Below, piece by piece: positions 57,640-64,000 of a stretch of 64,000 nt of DNA. The notes under the pieces are model-generated. The model saw only the letters and a program-made list of their open reading frames with translations. It ran no database searches and had not been told where the DNA came from. The translations under genes and the position numbers were made by a program. The stretch lies in NCBI GenBank assembly GCA_005408345.1, contig SEMN01000793.1, forward strand, positions 62,001 through 126,000, in the 5' to 3' direction. How positions within the stretch are numbered: position 1 is the stretch's first letter; each line of letters begins with the position of its first letter. Origin of the DNA: Macquaria australasica. Lineage: Eukaryota > Chordata > Actinopteri > Centrarchiformes > Percichthyidae.

Positions 57640-58440
57640 GTTTCTTTCTACTTTTGATGGAATTAGGCTCGTTTCCCCCTGCTTCCAGCCTCGGGCTAAG
57701 CTAGGGTAAACACCAGTTAGCTACATACAAACAGCTAGCATAACATGGGATAGCCTATGATGTTTCTTTGTGGCTTTGTTTTTATTAGTTCTTTGTAGCT
57801 AAACATCAAGTAGCTATAAACCTCTAACAGAGATGTGATTTTGCTAGCTGTTTTGTGGCTACACTGGCTAGCAGTTTCCCCCTGCTTTCCAAGCTTGTGT
57901 GTTGGATCTGTTAGCTTCAATGCTAAGTAACGCTATGTAAATACAACTTAGAAGAGGTTAGAAAGTATATTTTTTCAGTTTTGATGGAGCTAGCAAACAA
58001 CTAACAACAGCTAGCTACATACAGCTAACACATATTTAGAGGTTCTGTGATATCAAGTACATATAAGAGTTAGAACAGTTATTCTAGCTGTGTTCTACAC
58101 CGGCTATCAGTTTCCTCCTTCTCCCAGTTGTGCTAAGCTAGAATAAACATGTCTTGGATCTATCTCTGCACTTGATATTGTAAACCAGACACTGTCATGA
58201 AGCCACAGATTTATATTTATATTATTAAACCAAAGAACCATGTAATTCAGACAGAGTTGGAGTTGTTGAAGGTGGATTTCTTTGCTCTTTTGATGGAGCT
58301 AGGCTAGCAGTTTCCCCCTGCTTCCAGTCTTTGTGCTAAGCTAGGCTAAACAGATCCTGGACCTATCTCTGTAGTGGACTCAAATGAAACAGATATCCGT
58401 CTTCTCATCCGACTCTGGGAAACACAGCTAACAAGAGGAT
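57640..58440 (+). repeat. Family C repeats, several tandem diverged copies
   Basis: The tail motif AGCAGTTTCCCCCTGCTT recurs at 57870 and 58308, with eroded versions near 57673 and 58109. Each is followed by GCTAAGCTAGGNTAAACA, and the last also by TGAAACAGATATCCGTCTTC. Between them lie CAGCTAGCATAAC and TAGCTACATACA words. The array is thus three to four diverged units. Confidence 0.7.
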
Positions 58441-59067
58441 TTTCCAACATGTCATATCGTGGCTCTTAAATTTCCATTTTTGCGTCTGGTAATGCAGCTG
58501 AATATGAAAGATTCAGCCCTCTGTCATTTCTCTGCTCTTCATCTGTCGCAGCTCATGTAAGACGATCAGCCGCTGGACGTCCTCTGCAGCTTCCCAGGTG
58601 ACTTATCAATTGTCTGTTCCTTAATCCCGAGCTTTTCTGAATACCTCATTTCCTAGAAGTTTGTCTGAGCCCCTGCAGACAGCTGGGAGCCATCCTCGAC
58701 TCTCCTCCCTCTCCGAGCTAATATCATGAATATGTGGAATACTTGGACAGGTAGCCAGATCAGGAAAGTGCAGCGTCTTTACTGTCACTGAAGCCAATAA
58801 GTGAGTGTGAGGTGACACTTCCCAGACTCTGTTGATGAACTGTCCCACCTCTTTAATTCTGACCCGGAGCGAGACAGTCGTCTAAATCCGCCCACGTCGC
58901 TGGTTTTCACATCAGTCTCCTCATCGTCTTCATCCCCGGGGCCCTGGACACAGACCGTCCTCCTCCGTCAGACACACTGAGTTTTATCATGTAAACTAAG
59001 AGCCTGGTCTCATGGGAAACTCATTCAGTATTTTCATTAATATATTCACAATAAATTGGGGACCAAA
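58441..59067. other. No recognisable gene or repeat
   Basis: Unique-looking sequence. Confidence 0.3.
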
Positions 59068-59215
59068 AGATAAGATGAGCCCAAGGGGAAATTCACGTTA
59101 CAGCAGCACAGAGATTAGAGGCCAGGAGGTACAAAAAAAGATAAGGAACTATAAACTATATAATAAATAAAATAAGAAATTAAAAAAAATTAGAGATGGC
59201 AAGTGAAATGTGCAA
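59068..59215 (+). repeat. Retroelement-derived repeat, GGGGAAATTCACGTTACAGC type
   Basis: AAGATGAGCCCAAGGGGAAA then TTCACGTTACAGCAGCACAG and an A-rich run of AATAAATAAAATAAG words is a familiar fish repeat block, probably the reversed end of a LINE or SINE. Exact class uncertain. Confidence 0.55.
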
Positions 59216-59725
59216 ATATCTGTTTGAAAGAAATCCAGCAGAAAACCTAACCTGGGCTTCTCATAATCTGAACTTTTGAGAACCTTGTGAGTTTCTGTCA
59301 CGAGGATCTTCCTTGGATTTTCTCTGTCATTTACGAATTCGGACATTTTGGATATAATTCATAGTGTATAAGCACAACAGGCATCACATCCACGCTTGTA
59401 GCCGTTGTTCTGTTACTTTTTTCATAGATGTAGCTACGTAGCTAGCTAGCAAGGTATGTCATAAAATGACGTCCCCGTTTGTAATCCTGCCTACAAATCT
59501 CTTATTGGTCGATTGTTTCTCCAACTGGCTGAAACAGCTGTCAAACACTGAACTAATCAGAGACGTGAGCGGTGATTCAGAGGTTTGGATGTCTATAAAA
59601 CATCTACCAAAATATACAAACTAAACTGAATTAAAAGTGAAGTTGTAAAACAGAATTTTTACTTCAGTAAAACTGATATGAAAGTAAGAACTCCGACAAC
59701 CTTTGACAAAAGAATTGCTAACTTA
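59216..59725. other. No recognisable gene or repeat
   Basis: Unique-looking sequence. Confidence 0.3.
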
Positions 59726-59862
59726 AAAGTCCAGCTTACTTGTTGTTTCCAAAGCTTTCAATCCCAATCTCGTGAGTAAGTTTTAACTGAGCAACTTCAT
59801 CCGTTGAGGAAGTTCACAAGATGTGGTTGAAAGCTTCGGAAACAGCACTCAAGTTGGACCTT
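59726..59862. repeat. Inverted repeat, ~50-bp arms and 38-bp loop
   Basis: The left arm (59726-59775) begins AAAGTCCAGCTTACTTGTTG. The right arm (59814-59862) in reverse begins AAGGTCCAACTTGAGTGCTG. Both share TTTCCNAAGCTTTCAA and end TNGTGA, with roughly four in five positions matching. RNA from either strand would form a long imperfect hairpin. It may be a small transposon-derived hairpin. Confidence 0.65.
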
Positions 59863-62334
59863 ATGTTGAAAATTTCCAAAGTCAAAAATAAACTTTCAAG
59901 CTCAACAATGATTTCTGAAAATGTTATTCCGTATAAAAAAGTGTTTCATGATTTGATCAACAATGTTTAAAACATGGCACTCTCCAGATCTGAAAACCTG
60001 TTTCTGCTTGTTGGTTGTTTCTTCTTCTTCGTGGACACCGAAGCACCAAACTTCTCATAAGACGAACTGGTGAACATGGTGCGTCCAGTTTATGTTATTG
60101 TCACATAATCTTTTCCTCGGTGTGATGGAGGAACAATCTTCACGTGGAAACCACATCAGGGTGTTTGTCTGTCAGGCCGGTGTGAGCAGCAGCTGTGAAG
60201 CAGCAGGATGAAGGTGTGTAATGATGGATTGTTTTTCCCTCCGTCTCTCCAGCTCGTCCTGAGGTTGATGGTCGAGGAGGTGCTGGACCGTGGTGGACCA
60301 GACGCCGTCTGTGTGGCCACATGGAGTCCCTCAGCCGGTTATTTTTCTTAATGGAGCTCCAGCTTTTAAACACACGAGTCCTCAGAGTCCTTTCAGCACA
60401 CATAAAGAAATGAACAGCTGACCTCTTCTTCTTCTTCTTTAAAGACAGATACAGAACCTCCAGCGACAAACTCATCTTTCTTCCTGTGTGTCACAGCTCA
60501 TCACAACTCCACCTGGAGGAGTATTTTTAGAGGGGAAAGACCTCATAAGGAGCTCATTAATCAACACAGAGCTAAATTTAGTTTGACATCACCTCCAGAC
60601 TGACCCAGGACCAGCACTGGAAGAAGGACTCGGCTTAAAAACACTGCTTTATCTGGTTATAGCATCTTTCAAAGTGTTTGAGAATTGGTGCAACTTGGTG
60701 GTTTTAAGTAAAATTATAAGTATCAGTTTGGCGTAAAAAATTTAAAGAATTTTCATGTAAACAAACCAAAACAAAGTTATTTTTACATTCAGTGTTTTTC
60801 ACCAGAAACACTCTGTGTGAATCCGTGAGCTCTAACATGTTCACTGCATTTCCTTCCTCATAAAACAAAGTATTTTGAATCCTGCATTGTTTGCATGAAT
60901 GTTTCCTAGCTTGCAGTCTTCTTCTTCTCTGCCTTTGTTGGCACGTTGCTGACAAGATAAACAAAATGGGGACCCCTCATAGAAAAACATCTCCATAGCA
61001 CTACGAGAGGTCAAAAACTCCACAAAATACCTTTAAATATACAACTTGGCATCAAAAGTAATCATGTTAATGAAAGTCGATCTCCGATGGTGTTAATCTA
61101 AAAATTTTTACAACTGACCTCCTGGCTTCATCAAGCTACTGTACACACTCATTTGATTGGCTTGTTAGTGTGACTCTACCAGCGTGCTGATTGGCCGTCG
61201 GACCCCCAGCTGCTTCTATTCCCAGTGGCCGCCCCCCCCAATCAGCAGACAGGAAGTAGAACCTCCTGATTATTACGGCTCTCTCCACTTCTTTCCACCT
61301 GCATGTGGTTCTGATTTGGACATGAGGCAAAATGTTTTCATTGGCCGGCGGCAGCGCTCAGTTTCCTGTTACAGACACTCTTTTGTGCCTCGTCCTCTCC
61401 ACTTTTATTTCCTTTAACATCGAGGTAAGAGGCCGCTCGGCTTTTCTTCGTCCAGCTAATTGGGAGCCACTTTACCCCCCCCCCTGCTCGTTATGACAGG
61501 GTTAATGGCTTTAGTGAGAGGGTACTTTTTACTGGTCCTGCTGGTTTCTGCTGGGCCTCAGAACCAATTACAGTAATCAAAGCTAATATGTGGATACAGA
61601 GAGAGGAGCCACATGTGGTAGTTCAGGTGTAAACCAATCTATGGAGGCTTTCTTCTGCAGCAGAATAACTCCTTGTTTAAACCATATTTACGCTGCAGTG
61701 TAGCTCAGTTTCCCCCCACGTAGGTAAAAACCACCAACCAGGAGATTTTCACTGCATTAATACTTGAAAAGCTTCATAAAATAACTTTCTTTAGTGCATT
61801 ATAAGTTAAAATACACAAGCGTTACAATAATCCAACCCAGTCAGCAGAGAGAACTTTGATATTCTGCAAACTACTTTCTAAACTCATTTCTGCATCGGCT
61901 CTTAATATTGGTACTGGATGTAAACTGTGATTGTTAAATATGAGCGCAATCCTGAGTGATAATGGGCTGAGAAATGTGGTCACCATTAACCTCCTCAGCT
62001 CTGATTTTGTTTAAATTTCCCCATAAGTAGCCGCAAAGTTAACAAGTATTTTTAGCTTCACTGACAGCACGGCTCTAAGGGTCGGTTTGTGCTCGATCAG
62101 AAGGGGTTCGTACGATGTACATGACCACGTCGGAAATCTAAAGTGTTTATAGTTCTATAGTGTTTAGTGTCGACCTCAGTTGTTCACATGAAAAGTGACA
62201 AAGTGAAAAAGAGAGCTGAGAGAGAAGTTCAAACCCTGCTTACTTTTCCACCTCCACACAGCTGACCAATCACAGCAGTAAGTGGGTGTAATGTCAGATG
62301 GTCGGTTGGGGGGTTTCTGAAGCTATTTGACCCT
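59863..62334. other. No recognisable gene or repeat
   Basis: Repeat-poor. Opposed frames (60140-60475 minus, 61184-61417 plus) show no domain. 61425-61650 has homeodomain-like TAATTG and ATTACAGTAATC words in balanced sequence. CTTCTTCTTCTTC at 60425 is a short microsatellite. Confidence 0.35.
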
Positions 62335-62665
62335 CTAGAGCACTTCTGATAGTTCTTGAGGATGGTAATGTCTGTCAACAACTGTTAGATGGATGAAATG
62401 TGGTTCATCGTTCATGTTCCCCTCAGGATGAACTGTAATAACTTTGGTGATCCTCTGACTTTTCCTCTAGCGCCATCATCAGGTCAACATGTTAATATTT
62501 TAATGTGTCTTTGGTTTATGACCATCAGCCTCAGCTGACGTTACTGTGTTACTGTAACTGGCATGTGTTAGCATGCTAACACACTAAACTAAAATGGTGA
62601 ACATGGCAAACATTATACCTGCTAAACATCAGTATGTTAGCATGCTGACTTCAGCATTTAGCTCT
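62335..62665 (-). repeat. Family B repeat, partial copy
   Basis: CATGTTCCCCTCAGGATGAA, TTTTCCTCTAGCGCCATCAT, TGTGTTAGCATGCTAACACA and GTGAACATGGCAAACATTAT follow reversed family B order, with some internal shortening after TTTGGTTTATGACCA. Confidence 0.75.
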
Positions 62666-64000
62666 AAGGAGGGAGTCAGACTGAAATCAGCCCTGCATTA
62701 AAAAACAAGCGCAGGGAACCGTGTTGGTGGGGGCGTGTTGTTTAAGGTCCTGGCATGAAACAAGATCCAGGAAGTAACAGATTAAGAGTTTAAAAGACTT
62801 ATCAGATGCCAAAACACTAAATGGTTTGTAATACTCTCAGACAGGATTGTACAACCCTGGATAGTTATCATAGTGACGATCATTTTATCTTTTGTAACGA
62901 TGATCGTGAGGAAATACAGCAGCATTTTGTTTGATGAGGTGTTGAAGAAAAAGATTCGACTTTTTGCAGACGATCCTGTGTTGTTTTGCTGGAACCTTCC
63001 TTTTCCACGCAGCGCTGAGGTCGGTCTGAACGCAGCCTTGTCCTCCTCATTTGTCCAATTCATGGTAACGTCTTCCCATCAGGTTAATTTCCATCCTCTC
63101 AGCTCTCAGTTCCCACAAGTGACATTCACACAGTAAAAAGTGCCAAATCCGGACCTGCAGCACAGAAGTTTATTTAGTCTGTCGGGTTTATTTTTAGACT
63201 ACAGCACGGGGTCAAAGGTCAACTCACGAAGCTTATACCCACAACATCTGTCAGGGAGAAGAGTCTGGAAAACCAATCAGAGGTGAGGACAGACGTCTGA
63301 CAAAACAAACTGCAGAGAAATAATGATCTTCTTCTAATGTTGTTTTGATCCCTCACAGAACTGAACTCTTCTTTGGACCAGACTATATGTAACTGGTGTG
63401 TTTAGTTTGTAAAATGTTAAAGCCTACGTACTGTACACGTGTTGAGAGATAACTTCAGTGTATAAATCACCCTTTCACAGATCTGTGTGGCTGAAGACAT
63501 TAAAAACAAAGAAAAAATTTATTTAAAAAAACGGAATAATCCAAAGATTTTCATAGTTTTCTTTCAAAAATATGCAGGACTCTGGCTGATCAGCTGCACA
63601 GTTAGTGGTTCTGTTTTTAGCTTTTCCTCCACATTCATGCTCAGAAAAGCTCGTTTACAGACAATCAAGAAAGACTTCAGCTCTGATCGACAACCTGCAG
63701 AAAGTTACAGACTTCAGCTTTAACCTGCTGTTGTCACCTCACATTTATATATTGTCCTCCGATACAGTGGTGCAGCAGTGGTGGATCATGTTATGTGTCT
63801 TTGTTTTCCATGTATCTGCAGCAGATCTCTGCAGAGGAAACTTTGTGTTCTGGGAAAGCCCCCGACCCTCTGACACATGTCCCCCCTCCTCTGTAATTGC
63901 GGCAATTACTTTTCCACAACAGCCCTGAAACACTTATGTATGTGGTTAGAATAACAATTTCCACATGAAACACTTGTTCATTCATAAGGTCCAGAGCGGA
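62666..64000. other. No recognisable gene or repeat
   Basis: Several 60-107 codon frames occur on both strands, overlapping one another and without domains. A CTGCAG-rich patch near 63820 lies next to a pyrimidine tract but no donor site is convincing. Confidence 0.35.

Noticed and set aside
1..64000. Bacterial, phage or viral systems, operons, rRNA or intact transposase genes
   Set aside because: No such gene or signature is visible. Coding density, microsatellites and repeat families all point to vertebrate nuclear DNA.

Overview
This window looks like nuclear DNA from a ray-finned fish, most likely a spiny-rayed (percomorph) teleost. No complete gene is recognisable. The evidence is the repeat content. 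Many copies of a short element rich in TACTT/AAGTA blocks end in GTGGAAAGTAACT and CTTCCACCACTG. Other teleost-type interspersed repeats carry landmarks such as GGCGCTAGAGGAAAAGTCA, AGCAGTTTCCCCCTGCTTCC and ATTATCGATTAATCTGC. There are also several MITEs, a decayed LINE reverse transcriptase with a YADD box, and frequent CA/GT, TA, TTTC and TCTG microsatellites. Long reading frames are rare. The longest lie inside tandem arrays and are by-products of repeat arithmetic. The simplest reading is an intergenic region or a very large intron.

Working family names used below. Family A: TACTT-rich hAT-like MITE (plus orientation means the AGTAACTAAGTACATTTACT end comes first). Family B: GCGCTAGAGG / TTAGCATGCTAAC repeat. 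Family C: GCTAGC-rich repeat ending in AGCAGTTTCCCCCTGC. Family D: ATTATCGATTAATC repeat. Family E: AT-rich fold-back element. These labels are mine, and library names would need a repeat search.

Layout. 0-8 kb: families C, E, A, D and B, a G-quadruplex cluster near 3.2-3.4 kb, and a 493-bp MITE at 7.1 kb. 8-19 kb: mostly anonymous sequence with family A fragments, a TA microsatellite, a family A copy carrying a GA-rich insertion (14 kb), a 140-bp MITE (16.3 kb) and a split family A copy (18.3 kb). 19-28 kb: LINE remnant, T-rich tract, TCTG tract, nested MITE at 24 kb, and the densest cluster of family A copies (22.5-28 kb). 28.8-29.6 kb: C/T-rich minisatellite. 33.6-35.6 kb: large minisatellite with two higher-order repeat regimes (63 bp, then 116 bp). 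36-39 kb: a family A copy and an 841-bp MITE with a second MITE nested inside. 39.2-44.3 kb: repeat-poor sequence. 44-52 kb: a hAT MITE, the second family E copy, a LINE tail and three further TIR elements. 52-64 kb: mostly anonymous sequence with families A, B and C, a 13-bp perfect hairpin at 53.0 kb and a 50-bp-arm inverted repeat at 59.7 kb.

Nothing here supports an operon, CRISPR array, rRNA, tRNA or intact mobile-element gene. Two short exon-like segments (38.85 and 52.44 kb) have good splice-site context but no recognisable product. I see no convincing new biological system. The most unusual structures are the modular minisatellite at 33.6-35.6 kb, the fold-back family E pair and the nested MITEs.
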